Below, one piece after another: positions 37,001-45,306 of a stretch of 64,000 nucleotides of DNA. The first letter of the stretch is position 1. Each line of letters starts with the position of its first letter. The stretch is from NCBI GenBank assembly GCA_001898335.1, contig MKTS01000003.1, positions 186,001 through 250,000 of the forward strand, in the 5' to 3' direction. This stretch comes from Mucilaginibacter sp. 44-25 (GTDB taxonomy: Bacteria > Bacteroidota > Bacteroidia > Sphingobacteriales > Sphingobacteriaceae). Position numbers and translations under genes: made by a program. The notes beneath the pieces are model-generated. The model was given only the letters and a program-made list of their open reading frames with translations, had not been told where the DNA came from and did not search any database.

Positions 37001-38440
37001 GGAACCAAAGTACGGCTGCGACCGGTGTTGATGACCGCGTTTGTGGCGTCACTCGGGTTTTTGCCAATGGCCGTAAGTAACGGCGCCGGTGCCGAAGTGC
37101 AGCGGCCTTTGGCTACAGTAGTGATTGGTGGCTTGTTGATCGCTACATTTTTGACGTTGTTTGTGCTCCCTGTGTTATATGTGATTTTTGAAAAAGGTAT
37201 CAAGGCTAAAGCGCCAGGAACAATTGCACTTTTTTTGATTGTATGGTTTACCGCCATTGGTAATAATGCTTCAGCACAGGTACCTATCAGTTTAAAGGCA
37301 GCTACAGACACGGCGCTCAAAAACAACCGCCAGATAAAAAATGAGCAGTTAAAGGCAAAATATCAGCAATTGTTGATCAAAAGCGGAGCTACTTTACCGC
37401 AAGCCAATGTATCGGCAGATATTGGGCAGATCAACAGCTCTTACACGGATACGCGTCTTTCCATTAATCAATCTTTCGCTTTCCCTACCGTATACGCAAG
37501 GCAAAAGGATTTACTTAAGGAGGAATGGAAAACTGCTGTTTTAAACACGGCTGTAAAAGAAACCGAATTAAAAAGACAGGTCGGGCAGGTCTATACAGCG
37601 CTCCTATTCCTCAATCAAAAGCAGCGTTTGTTAAATTATACAGATAGTTTATACCGGGCTTTTTATAACCGTGCGCAGTTACGCCTGAGTAAAGGCGAAA
37701 CTAATGTGTTGGAAAAAAGTAGTGCAGAAGCATTACTGGCGCAGCTTGAGATGCAGCAGAACCAGCTTAAGCAAGACAGGATAGTATTACAATTACAATT
37801 TCAGTTACTGCTTAATACCGAAACAGCCTTCTTCCCTGATAGCGCTTTGAAAATAACCGAACCCGTGGTAAACAATGCCGATACGTCCGGCGTGGTCCGG
37901 CACCCTGCGCTACAGATGCTTGCACAGCAGCAGGAAACTGCAAATGCGACATGGAAACTGGAAAAAAGCCGGTTGCTGCCTGATCTGTCTATTGGTTATG
38001 CCAATAGCAGTATTAAGGGGCTTGGTGCTGATGATCGTTTTTATAATGGGGCTTATCGTTTTAACTCGGTTTTGCTGGGCGTTGGAATACCTTTGTTTTC
38101 CGGCGGGCAGCGTGCCCGTATAAATGCCGCACGTATTAACCGCCAGATTGCGGCAGAAACTTACCAGACCGGTATGCAAAGTTTTAAAACGGAATTTGCC
38201 ATGGCGCGGGAGCGTTATCAGGCCGCATTAGATAATGTGTCGGCGTTTGAGTCACGGTATCTAAAGAATGCCAATCTCATCAGCACAACAGCTAACAAAC
38301 AGCTGGCTGCGGGTACCATTAACTACCTGGAATGGGTACAGGTTACTACCCAGGCAATTAATATACGCAATGAGTATGCTGATGCGCTCAAAAAATTGAA
38401 CGAGGCTACCATACAACTAAACTACATCACTAATAATTAA
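34088..38440 (+). CDS. CusA/CzcA heavy-metal RND pump fused to a TolC-like outer-membrane domain
   Basis: The 1450-residue product joins two proteins. Residues 1-1045 are a heavy-metal RND pump with the usual 12 helices and two periplasmic domains (IDAVPDITNNQVQVITLAPS near the start; the helix GALDFGLIVDGAVIIVEAV carrying the proton-relay Asp). Residues from about 1065 are an OEP/TolC domain (ISLKAATDTALKNNRQIKNE, then the repeat segment ARINAARINRQIAAETY). Between them lies a basic segment, a hydrophobic core IALFLIVWFTAIG and NNASAQ, which reads as an internal signal peptide. RND-TolC fusions are known in Bacteroidota. Together with the adaptor 11 bases downstream it would form a tripartite efflux pump for Cu+, Zn2+, Co2+ or similar ions. 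Confidence 0.9.
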   Translation: MLNRIIEFSVRNKLIVGLFLIALIGFGIFQLNRLPIDAVPDITNNQVQVITLAPSFGATDIERLVTYPIEQANTNIPGMKEIRSFSRFGLSLVTIVFDDGTDVYWARQQVAERLQKVQADIPQGVGIPELGPVSTGLGEIYQYVVRPKPGFENKYNAMQLRTIQDWIVRRQLLGVKGVAEVSSFGGKLKQYSIEVNPGILQSHGLTISDVFNAVERNNNNTGGAYIEKGPTVLYIRTQGLFKTVDDISNTIIKPLTGGQPLFIRDVAEVRTGYATRYGAMCYNDQGEVAGAVVMMLKGANSSEVIKNVKDRVALIQKTLPEGVMIEPFLDRTKMVNNAIGTVEHNLMEGALIVIFVLVVFLGNLRAGLLVASVIPLAMLFAVIMMNLFGVSGNLMSLGALDFGLIVDGAVIIVEAVMHKLSHSKHFATINKLEQSQMDEEVKESAGKMMNSAVFGQIIILVVYLPIFTLQGIEGKMFKPMAQTVAFALLGAFLLSLTYIPMMSAVFLSKKIKHAPNLSDRVMAKIEHAYQHALQKVLRFPKTVVMVVAGLFIAALTVLTTLGGEFIPALEEGDFAVDTRVLTGSNLNTTIANTQKAAHLLKVKFPEVEKVVTKIGSGEVPTDPMPMDASDMMVILKPKAEWTSAKTFTELSQKMGTALEAIPGITAGFQFPVQMRFNELMTGARQDVVCKIFGEDMDTLAHYANRLGKIISTVNGAKNLYVEAVGGVPQVVVDYNRNAIAQYGLNIDEVNKTINTALAGQRAGMLYEGEKRFDVVVRVGGEQKKDLRDIQNLLIATPAGVQVPLYQLANVAIQSGPNQIQREDAKRRIVVGFNVRGRDVQSIVQELKAKADRELKLPTGYYVTYGGAFENLNAAKQRLIIAVPVSLLLIFVLLYFAFNSVKQGLLIYSAIPLSAIGGILFLALRGMPFSISAGVGFIALFGVAVLNGIVLIAEFNQLRKSGMNDLKRVVLMGTKVRLRPVLMTAFVASLGFLPMAVSNGAGAEVQRPLATVVIGGLLIATFLTLFVLPVLYVIFEKGIKAKAPGTIALFLIVWFTAIGNNASAQVPISLKAATDTALKNNRQIKNEQLKAKYQQLLIKSGATLPQANVSADIGQINSSYTDTRLSINQSFAFPTVYARQKDLLKEEWKTAVLNTAVKETELKRQVGQVYTALLFLNQKQRLLNYTDSLYRAFYNRAQLRLSKGETNVLEKSSAEALLAQLEMQQNQLKQDRIVLQLQFQLLLNTETAFFPDSALKITEPVVNNADTSGVVRHPALQMLAQQQETANATWKLEKSRLLPDLSIGYANSSIKGLGADDRFYNGAYRFNSVLLGVGIPLFSGGQRARINAARINRQIAAETYQTGMQSFKTEFAMARERYQAALDNVSAFESRYLKNANLISTTANKQLAAGTINYLEWVQVTTQAINIRNEYADALKKLNEATIQLNYITNN

Positions 38441-38451
38441 TTTGAAAGTAC

Positions 38452-39582
38452 ATGAAAGCCAATATATTTATAATCGCTGCAGTTTTTTTACTATGTGCCT
38501 GCGGCGATAAAAAACAGACTGCGGATGAAAAGACCTCATCTGGTGCTGTAAATCAAAACACGGTTAAGCTTAATGAAGCGCAACTACGTAATGCAGGTAT
38601 AGAAACCGGCGATCTGGTGCAGAGAGAAATCTCCGGAACGCTTAAGTTAAGCGGAAAAATAGATGTTCCGCCGCAAAATATGATTTCTGTGAGTGTGCCG
38701 TTGGGTGGATACCTGAAATCTACCAACTTGCTGCCAGGTATGCACGTCAAAAAAGGTGAAACAATCGCTGTGATCGAAGATCAGCAATATATCCAACTCC
38801 AGCAGGATTATCTTACGGCTAAAGCCAAAATGAGTGTTTTAGCAAAAGACTACCAGCGGCAGAAAGAACTTAATGCCAGCCAGGCGGCCAGTGATAAGGT
38901 TACCCAACAGGCCGAAACCGATTATCGCGCCGACCGTATATTGGTTACTACCCTGGCAGAAAAGTTGCGCCTTGCAGGGATTGATCCGGACCGGATCAAT
39001 GAAGGGCATATCGAAAGGAGCGTAAATATTCATTCTCCAATTGATGGTTTCGTATCAAAGGTTAACATTAACATCGGTAAATATGTATCGCCCACAGATG
39101 TACTGTTTGAATTGGTTAATCCTACTGATATACACCTGGCCTTAAAAGTATTTGAAAAAGACCTCGGTAAATTACAATTGGGGCAACAGGTACTGGCATA
39201 CACCAACAATAATCCCGGTAAAAAATATGATTGCAAAATACTTCTTATAGGCCATGACCTATCGGCAGATCGCGCGGCCGACGTGCATTGCCATTTTGAA
39301 ACCTATGACAAAACCCTCGTTCCCGGGACTTATATGAATGCAGAAGTAGAGGTGAAAAACACTGTATCCAATACGCTGCAGACAGAAGCCGTAGTTGATT
39401 TCGAAGGCAAAACGTATGTATTTAAAGTTGCCGGTGATAAAACTTATGAAATGGTTGAGGTGAAAAGTGAGCCATTACAAAACGGATATAGCAGGATAGA
39501 TATAGCGAATACAGACAGCGCCAAATTTGTAACCAAAGGAGCATATTCGTTACTAATGATGTTAAAAAACAAGGCAGAATAA
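38452..39582 (+). CDS. CusB/CzcB-type periplasmic adaptor lipoprotein
   Basis: A 376-residue membrane-fusion protein that links the RND pump to its outer-membrane channel. The N-terminus (MKANIFIIAAVFLLCACGDK) ends in a lipobox with the modified Cys at 17. Hairpin and barrel domains follow: VPLGGYLKSTNLLPGMHVKK is the biotinyl/lipoyl-type half, a helical hairpin spans about 110-165, and SPIDGFVSKVNINIGKYV is the returning half. No long His-rich tail is present. It starts 11 bases after the pump gene and is surely co-transcribed. Confidence 0.88.
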   Translation: MKANIFIIAAVFLLCACGDKKQTADEKTSSGAVNQNTVKLNEAQLRNAGIETGDLVQREISGTLKLSGKIDVPPQNMISVSVPLGGYLKSTNLLPGMHVKKGETIAVIEDQQYIQLQQDYLTAKAKMSVLAKDYQRQKELNASQAASDKVTQQAETDYRADRILVTTLAEKLRLAGIDPDRINEGHIERSVNIHSPIDGFVSKVNINIGKYVSPTDVLFELVNPTDIHLALKVFEKDLGKLQLGQQVLAYTNNNPGKKYDCKILLIGHDLSADRAADVHCHFETYDKTLVPGTYMNAEVEVKNTVSNTLQTEAVVDFEGKTYVFKVAGDKTYEMVEVKSEPLQNGYSRIDIANTDSAKFVTKGAYSLLMMLKNKAE

Positions 39583-39590
39583 TGCTATAA

Positions 39591-39634
39591 ACGAGAGCAG
39601 GCATCTAAAAGGGTGCCCGCTCGCGTTTTCTCCC
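39591..39634 (+). terminator. Probable terminator after the efflux operon
   Basis: An imperfect GC-rich hairpin (CGAGAGCAGGCA with TGCCCGCTCG around TCTAAAAGGG) is followed by CGTTTTCTCCC. The T-run is weak, but the position just after the adaptor gene suits termination between this plus-strand operon and the convergent Nramp gene. Confidence 0.4.
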
Positions 39635-39676
39635 TTACGCAAGAGGTTTGACAAGCTATAATCTAATGAAACAGCG

Positions 39677-40987
39677 CTATTTCAAAATGGTGTAAAACAT
39701 GGCAAGCGCCGCACCGCCCATAACAAAAAAAGTGATCCAAAGCAGGGATTTGGCCAGCATCCCATTTTTGTATTGTCCCATAATCTTCTCGTTATTAGCG
39801 ATCCTGACAATCAGAAACAATAGCGGAACAGCCGCAACCCCATTGAGTACCGCGGCATAAACCAAGGCTTTTACAGGGTCAATTCCAATAAAGTTAATGA
39901 GTAGCCCGATAATTGTGGCTACACAAATAACCGTATAAAATGCCGGGGCGCGTTTGAACTTTAAATTGAGCCCGGATTTCCATTGAAAAGCTTCGCAAAC
40001 CGCGTATGCCGCAGAGCCGGACAGGACAGGCACTGCAAGAAGCCCTAAACCAATAATTCCAACAGAAAATATAAGCTTGGCAAGAAAACCTGCATTGGGG
40101 AAGCTATTTACCAGCGGCTCTAAGGCCTTAGCTGCGTCGGCCGCGGTTTTTACATCCTTTACTCCACTGTTGTGCAAAACAGTGCCGGCCACTACAATAA
40201 TGCTCCAGGTGGCAAATTCAGAAAAGATCATCCCGAACCCGTTATCTAACCGCATTTTTTTTATATGGATCCAGCTTACCTGAGGTTTGCCACGAAAAAT
40301 ACGGCCTTCTTCACGTTGTTCCTCTACCTCCTGGGATGCTTCCCAAAAAAACATATAAGGTGAAATGGTGGTGCCAAATACGCCTGTTATTATAAACAGA
40401 AAGGTAAAGCTAAATTCAAAATGCGGAATAACACTCGCTTTAAGTATAGTTGCCCAGGGTTGGTGAACAATGAACAGAGTAATAGGATAGGCCAATAATG
40501 TAACGGCAAGCCATTTTAATATTTTAGAGTATATCCGGTAACTGGTAAATATTTCCAGTAGGAGAATAGTGACTGTAAAAACCAATGTTAGTAAAAGAAA
40601 AGGGGCGGGAATTAAAAGTTGAGCGGCTGAGGCCATAGCGCCAATATCTGCACCGATGTTAATAACATTAGCAATAACCACCAGCCCTACAACTGTGTAT
40701 AATACGCTTTTACTATAATGCGTTTTTACAACGGCGCATATCCCTTTCCCGGTTACCAGGCCTATTCTGGCGCAGGCTTCTTGTACCGCGATCATAAATG
40801 GCAGCATGTAGAGCGCTGTCCATAACTGGCCGTACCCAAACTGGGCGCCCGTTTGCGAATAGGTTGCTATACCTGAGGGGTCATCGTCTGCCGCTCCGGT
40901 AGTGAGGCCGGGACCCAAAATCGATAAAAATTTCAGTAACTTACTTTTTTTAGCGGGTCTGATTTTTTTCGGCTTCATAAAATGCAA
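39677..40987 (-). CDS. Nramp-related divalent metal transporter with altered metal site
   Basis: A 436-residue integral membrane protein with about 11 helices and the LeuT-like Nramp fold. It begins with a basic tail and GPGLTTGAADDDPSGIATYS. In standard Nramps helix 1 carries DPGN and helix 6 carries MPH, which bind Mn2+ or Fe2+. Here the equivalents read DPSG and SPY (TISPYMFFWEASQ), so the Asn and Met ligands are missing. The protein belongs to the Nramp superfamily but its substrate may differ, as in Nramp-related Mg2+ transporters. It follows the VIT-like gene by 64 bases on the same strand. Confidence 0.75.
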   Translation of the reverse strand: MHFMKPKKIRPAKKSKLLKFLSILGPGLTTGAADDDPSGIATYSQTGAQFGYGQLWTALYMLPFMIAVQEACARIGLVTGKGICAVVKTHYSKSVLYTVVGLVVIANVINIGADIGAMASAAQLLIPAPFLLLTLVFTVTILLLEIFTSYRIYSKILKWLAVTLLAYPITLFIVHQPWATILKASVIPHFEFSFTFLFIITGVFGTTISPYMFFWEASQEVEEQREEGRIFRGKPQVSWIHIKKMRLDNGFGMIFSEFATWSIIVVAGTVLHNSGVKDVKTAADAAKALEPLVNSFPNAGFLAKLIFSVGIIGLGLLAVPVLSGSAAYAVCEAFQWKSGLNLKFKRAPAFYTVICVATIIGLLINFIGIDPVKALVYAAVLNGVAAVPLLFLIVRIANNEKIMGQYKNGMLAKSLLWITFFVMGGAALAMFYTILK

Positions 40988-41051
40988 GATGTTAAAGGAC
41001 TTATCAGTTGACGAAGTTATGGTTTAGAAGCGATCAAATTAAAAGTTTAAT

Positions 41052-41561
41052 CTAATCGCTAATACCTAATTTGCCTAACCATACACCTAAGAAGAAAACA
41101 ATGGCCCCACCAACTATAACTTGTAAAATGGTTGACCACAAAGGCGACTTCATAAACTTATACCGGATCATTGCAATTACTACTAATTCGATAGCTACCA
41201 CCCCGTAAGCCAAATGCAATGCAGAACTGATGTCGCTTATCAAAAAAGGTAAGGTGTGTAACATCCCACCAATAGTGGTGGCAACTCCGGTAATAATACC
41301 CCTCGATACGGGACTTCCGCGCCCGGTAACTTTTCCATCGTCAGACAAAGCTTCGGCTAAGCCCATGCTGATGCCGGCACCAAGTGATGCGGCAAGGCCT
41401 ACAAAGAAAGCCTTATGTGCCTGGTGTGTAAGACCAGCCGCCGCAAATAGCGGGGCCAGGGTTGATACTGATCCATCCATAAGGCCCAATAAGGCCGGTT
41501 GAACCTTTTGTAATACATATTGGGCATCACTCTTATCCCTTCTCGTTTTTTTCATTGACAT
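41052..41561 (-). CDS. VIT1/CCC1-like membrane protein
   Basis: A 169-residue protein with four to five hydrophobic helices. The first carries [20 protein letters not shown]; the next has [20 protein letters not shown], the pattern of the VIT1/CCC1 family (D-G-x-x-S, then G-x-S-M-x-x-E), which moves Fe2+ or Mn2+. It ends with [20 protein letters not shown]. It precedes the Nramp-related gene on the same strand, so the two may form one metal-homeostasis unit. ATG 41555 is an alternative start. No N-terminal ferritin-like part is present. Confidence 0.7.
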   Translation of the reverse strand: MSMKKTRRDKSDAQYVLQKVQPALLGLMDGSVSTLAPLFAAAGLTHQAHKAFFVGLAASLGAGISMGLAEALSDDGKVTGRGSPVSRGIITGVATTIGGMLHTLPFLISDISSALHLAYGVVAIELVVIAMIRYKFMKSPLWSTILQVIVGGAIVFFLGVWLGKLGISD

Positions 41562-41839
41562 AGCTTAAATACCGGAAAACAAAGCATATGTTTTTGCTAT
41601 AAGGAATTGATAATTAGACAAATTATGAATTGATTTTTTTGTAAAATAGCGGCGTAATTTCAGATTTTATACATAATTAGCTTTTACTTTCGCATTTTGA
41701 AAAATTTAACGGTCGCCTTATTTAATTTCTTGTATTTATACCAGGCACAGCGCTATATTGGCTTCAGCAAAATTAATTAATGTGGCCTTCCATGGCTAAA
41801 TTACTTCGGCATGATAGAACAGTGATGTTTCTTGGATAG

Positions 41840-42106
41840 TTATCCTTCAACCAATTTTTTAAGAAAATCGAACTGGTTTCTCTCTATTACCATTTTATCA
41901 GCTACAGATAGAATGGAATGATAAAATGGTTCATCTATCTTAATGTCAAACTCAAATAATTGATCGGCAATATGTTCAAGAGCAAGTCCACATTCATTGT
42001 AATCAATGTATCCATTGGCTATATCAACGTCTATCTGCGGAAGGCCAAATAAAGAGGCTTTCTTAATAATTTCGTTAATTAACAATTTGAAGTTGTTATT
42101 GAACAC
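41840..42106 (-). CDS. Small conserved-looking protein, function unknown
   Basis: An 88-residue acidic protein (MFNNNFKLLINEIIKKASLF...VDIANGYIDYNECGLALEHI). Its pattern of short helices and Tyr/Glu-rich centre recalls small immunity or regulatory proteins of the MafI-like type, but this is only impression. It uses a GTG start at 42106. The 15-bp terminator of rng lies just upstream of it, so it is probably expressed on its own. Confidence 0.45.
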   Translation of the reverse strand: MFNNNFKLLINEIIKKASLFGLPQIDVDIANGYIDYNECGLALEHIADQLFEFDIKIDEPFYHSILSVADKMVIERNQFDFLKKLVEG

Positions 42107-42118
42107 GATCTAATATAA

Positions 42119-42153
42119 AAAAAGAGCAGCTATTTCTAAAATAGCTGCTCTTT
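42119..42153 (-). terminator. Strong intrinsic terminator after rng
   Basis: The perfect 15-bp stem AAAGAGCAGCTATTT / AAATAGCTGCTCTTT with a 3-base loop is flanked by a run of A on its left, which is a T-run in the minus-strand transcript. It ends rng transcription. Confidence 0.85.
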
Positions 42154-42196
42154 CCTTCATCTGCGTATTTGCCTGACGGCAAATTGCATATCAAGA

Positions 42197-43747
42197 CTAT
42201 AGCTTTATTTCTTCGTCCTTACCAGAGAAAAACCTGAACTCAGTTATCTGGTAGGCCGGGTTGCTTTTTATCTTTATCCATTGGCCATATTTGAAATACC
42301 ATTTCATCTGGCGGTTGAATAAGCCTTTTTTAATGTAAGCCTCAATGTAAGGGTGTACACAAAGGGTAATATTTTTCTCGTTCTGCTCTTCCAGAATGTA
42401 ATTGAAATTGTTTTCAATATCATCTAACAGCAAAATGGTTGGCCTTATAGTACCTGTACCGTTACAAGTAGGGCAAACCTCGGTTGTAACAATATTCATT
42501 TCGGGGCGCACGCGCTGGCGTGTTATCTGCACCAACCCAAATTTGCTTGGTGGCAAAATGGTGTGCTTGGCCCTGTCATGGCTCATTTCGGCCTTCAAAT
42601 AATCAAAAAGCTCTTTACGGTTGGTGGGCTTGTGCATGTCAATAAAATCAACCACCACAATGCCACCCATATCGCGCAGGCGCAGCTGGCGTGCAATTTC
42701 ACGGGCAGCCTCTTTGTTCACCTGGAACGCATTTTCCTCCTGGTTTTCTTTATTGGCTGTGCGGTTACCGCTATTTACGTCAATAACGTGCAGAGCCTCT
42801 GTATGCTCAATAACCAGGTAAGCGCCACCCGCCAGATTAACCGTTTTACCAAAGGCCGATTTAATCTGTTTTTCAATGCCGTGGTGCTCAAATATCACCT
42901 CTTTTCCCTTGTGCAGGCGTACTATATTCTCCAGATCAGGCGATATCTCATGAATGTAAGATTTCACCTCTTCAAACATACTTTGCTCATTTACATAAAT
43001 ATGCTGAAAGTCAGGGTTTAAAATGTCCCTTAAGATAGTTGATGTACGGCCAATTTCTCCCAATACCTTTTTGGAAGGCTCGGTGCCATGCAGTTTAGTT
43101 ACAAAGGTTTCCCATTTAGAGATAAGGTCTAACAGATCCTTTTGTAGTTCCTGTACCCCTTTCCCTTCAGATACAGTGCGAATGATCACACCAAAATGTT
43201 TGGGTTTAATGCTTTCAACCACCTTACGGAGGCGGTTACGCTCCGTGTTGCTTTTGATTTTTTTGGAGATAGATATTACCTCAGAAAAAGGCACCAATAC
43301 AACGTACCGCCCTGCTATTGACAGGTCGGAACTTAGCCTTGGCCCCTTTGTTGAAATAGGCTCTTTGGCTATTTGTACAGGTAAAAGCATCCCTTTAGAT
43401 AAAACTTCAGAGATCTTGCCAGCCTTGTTAATATCGGCCTCAAGCTTAAAGTTATCTAAAAGCTTCGATTGATACCCACCGCTACGTACTTGTTTGGTAA
43501 GCTTTATCAGGCTTTGCACCTGTGGCCCCAAATCAAGGTAATGCAAAAAGGCGTCCTTCTCATAACCAACGTCCACAAAAGCAGCGTTAAGGCTCGGCAT
43601 AATTTTTTTAATGCGGCCCAAATATATATCTCCAACAGTATAATTATTGGTGATCTGCTCTTTATGGAGTTCTACAAGTTGTTTATCCTGTAATAATGCA
43701 ATAGTAGCCCCATTGGGGGATGAATCGATAATTAATTCTTTTATCAA
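42197..43747 (-). CDS. rng: Ribonuclease G (RNase E/G family)
   Basis: A 516-residue endoribonuclease for rRNA and mRNA processing. The N-terminal S1-like domain has VGDIYLGRIKKIMPSLNAAF and VDVGYEKDAFLHYL. The catalytic DNase-I-like region has the metal-binding aspartates in IDVNSGN and VVVDFIDM about 45 residues apart. The zinc-link CPTCNGTG follows at about 420. Length fits Bacteroidota RNase G, without the long degradosome tail of RNase E. It is the last gene before the terminator at 42119, and a hairpin at 43815-43839 separates it from the small basic gene upstream. Confidence 0.93.
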   Translation of the reverse strand: MIKELIIDSSPNGATIALLQDKQLVELHKEQITNNYTVGDIYLGRIKKIMPSLNAAFVDVGYEKDAFLHYLDLGPQVQSLIKLTKQVRSGGYQSKLLDNFKLEADINKAGKISEVLSKGMLLPVQIAKEPISTKGPRLSSDLSIAGRYVVLVPFSEVISISKKIKSNTERNRLRKVVESIKPKHFGVIIRTVSEGKGVQELQKDLLDLISKWETFVTKLHGTEPSKKVLGEIGRTSTILRDILNPDFQHIYVNEQSMFEEVKSYIHEISPDLENIVRLHKGKEVIFEHHGIEKQIKSAFGKTVNLAGGAYLVIEHTEALHVIDVNSGNRTANKENQEENAFQVNKEAAREIARQLRLRDMGGIVVVDFIDMHKPTNRKELFDYLKAEMSHDRAKHTILPPSKFGLVQITRQRVRPEMNIVTTEVCPTCNGTGTIRPTILLLDDIENNFNYILEEQNEKNITLCVHPYIEAYIKKGLFNRQMKWYFKYGQWIKIKSNPAYQITEFRFFSGKDEEIKL

Positions 43748-43814
43748 TTGCTACTCCATTTCTTAAGCGGCGCGTGCAAAACGCACCGCAGTGATTAAGT
43801 GGATAAAACACACA

Positions 43815-43839
43815 GAAAAATCCCGCACAAGGGCGGGAT
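43815..43839 (-). terminator. Intrinsic terminator or attenuator upstream of rng
   Basis: The stem ATCCCGC / GCGGGAT with loop ACAAGG lies next to AAAAA on its left, which gives a T-run on the minus strand. It would end transcripts from the TPR and basic-protein genes, or allow partial read-through into rng. Confidence 0.65.
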
Positions 43840-43860
43840 AAAGCATTCTTTTAAGAAAGC

Positions 43861-43950
43861 TTATTTCTTTTTATGTCTGTTTTTTCTTAAACGCTTTTTG
43901 CGTTTGTGAGTAGCCATTTTATGTCTCTTACGTTTTTTACCGCTTGGCAT
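43861..43950 (-). CDS. 29-residue highly basic protein, probably ribosome-associated
   Basis: The frame from ATG 43950 reads MPSGKKRKRHKMATHKRKKR followed by LRKNRHKKK: 29 residues, about two thirds of them Lys, Arg or His. I recall nearly identical short proteins at the same place beside rng across Bacteroidota, usually annotated as hypothetical. The composition fits a ribosomal protein that threads into rRNA; a Bacteroidota-specific large-subunit protein has been described and this may be it, but I cannot confirm that. The gene lies between the TPR gene and rng on the minus strand. Confidence 0.75.
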   Translation of the reverse strand: MPSGKKRKRHKMATHKRKKRLRKNRHKKK

Positions 43951-43976
43951 AGTAATAATTTTTAAATGTGATTAAC

Positions 43977-44819
43977 TTATTTTTTTAATTCCTTTATATA
44001 CTCATCAATGCGCTGGCCGGCAACCGGATCGCCCATTAACTCTTTGCATCGCTCATAAGCGGCAATGGCTTCTTCTTTTTTGCCAAGCTGCTTATAACTC
44101 TCTGCAAGGTAGAAGTATGGTTCTACCTCTTCTTTTTGTGCTATGAGGGTTTTAAACCTTTCAACAGCTTTCTCGAACTGACCACTTTTCATAGAGAACA
44201 TACCTAAATTTAGTAATGCCTCATGGTTTTTCGGGTCTTTTTTAACAACGTCAAGCAGCAGTGCTATACCTTGCATAGGCATGGCTCCTCCATTAACATA
44301 AGCTACCCCTAAACCAGTTTTTGCTTCCAAATTATCGGGTTGTAGTTGCGTAGCATGGCTAAACGCCTCTACTGCATTAGCTATGTAGGTGCTCTGTGCC
44401 GAGGTGTCCTGCGTTAACTTGTATGCAGTGTTAAAACGGTTTCCGGCAGCAATCCAGTCAGCAAATGCATTACTTTCACGCGCAATAGCTAAATAATTGA
44501 AGCCTGCGGGAGCTGCCTGATTGGCATTGTCCCAAGCCTCAGCTAATTGCTTTTGCAGCGCAGGTTTATCTGTACCGTTTGCCGATTTTAACTTATTTTC
44601 AAGAACGTTTATTTGCTGTAGCTGGGCCGTGCTTAAACCCTGCCTCGCCATAGCTGATACCGCATCAGCACTAAGTGTTACCTTAGGTTTTGCTGCAGGC
44701 ATTTTTGCATTTGCCTGTGTGTTTTCTTTAGGTTTTAAAAAACCTTTAACAGGTAACGAATACAAATAGCCCATGATAGCTACAACAGCTATAGTTACAA
44801 CTATTTGTTTCTTCCTCAT
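43977..44819 (-). CDS. Membrane-anchored tetratricopeptide-repeat protein
   Basis: A 280-residue protein with one N-terminal membrane segment (IVVTIAVVAIMGYLYSLPV), a proline/lysine linker, and at least three TPR repeats in the C-terminal half (AFSHATQLQPDNLEAKTGLG; LLDVVKKDPKNHEALLNLGM; FKTLIAQKEEVEPYFYLAES). TPRs act as protein-binding scaffolds; the partner is unknown. It sits 8 bases after the HU-like gene and is likely co-transcribed with it and the basic protein. Confidence 0.75.
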   Translation of the reverse strand: MRKKQIVVTIAVVAIMGYLYSLPVKGFLKPKENTQANAKMPAAKPKVTLSADAVSAMARQGLSTAQLQQINVLENKLKSANGTDKPALQKQLAEAWDNANQAAPAGFNYLAIARESNAFADWIAAGNRFNTAYKLTQDTSAQSTYIANAVEAFSHATQLQPDNLEAKTGLGVAYVNGGAMPMQGIALLLDVVKKDPKNHEALLNLGMFSMKSGQFEKAVERFKTLIAQKEEVEPYFYLAESYKQLGKKEEAIAAYERCKELMGDPVAGQRIDEYIKELKK

Positions 44820-44827
44820 ACCTTATG

Positions 44828-45130
44828 TTATTTGCTTGCTTTAGCTGTTTTATTGCCGGTTTTTACTTTCTCTACAAAAGTTTTAGCCGGTTTAAAGCTG
44901 GGTACAAAATGCTCAGGGATAATAATGGCAGTATTTTTTGAAATATTACGGGCTGTTTTTTTAGCTCTTTTTTTAACTACAAAGCTTCCGAAACCTCTTA
45001 CATAAACATTTTCGCCGCCAACCATAGAGTTTTTTACTACTTTAAAAAACGCCTCAACAGTTTCCTGCACATCAACTTTTTCGATACCTGTTTTAGATGA
45101 GATTTCAGCTATAATTTCTGCCTTGGTCAT
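44828..45130 (-). CDS. HU/IHF-family DNA-binding protein
   Basis: A 100-residue nucleoid protein with the standard fold: helices MTKAEIIAEISSKTGIEKVD and VQETVEAFFKVVKNSMVGG, then the DNA-binding strands VYVRGFGSFVVKKRAKKTAR with the NISKNTAIIIPEHFVPSFKP arm (the IHF/HU proline). The Lys-rich tail is common in Bacteroidota. The divergent mutY gene begins 176 bases away, so a shared promoter region lies at 45131-45306. Confidence 0.9.
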   Translation of the reverse strand: MTKAEIIAEISSKTGIEKVDVQETVEAFFKVVKNSMVGGENVYVRGFGSFVVKKRAKKTARNISKNTAIIIPEHFVPSFKPAKTFVEKVKTGNKTAKASK

Positions 45131-45306
45131 ATCCTGTTTTCCTTTATTTAATTGTATAAATACTTAACTGTTTTGGGGTTGCAAAAGTATCACTTTAAAA
45201 TTAAAGTTTAAAATAATTGCTGCATTTTCTTTAGGACACCGCTTAAACATCAATTTTACCTAACAAATTATGATACAGCGCTGATATACTGTTATTTTGT
45301 ACGACA

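Noticed and set aside
36805..37326. 173-codon minus-strand frame inside the RND pump gene
   Set aside because: It is the antisense shadow of a membrane domain and has a low-complexity Ser/Thr/Asn/Pro composition.
42563..43021. 152-codon plus-strand frame inside rng
   Set aside because: It is antisense to a strongly conserved RNase G region and shows no domain.
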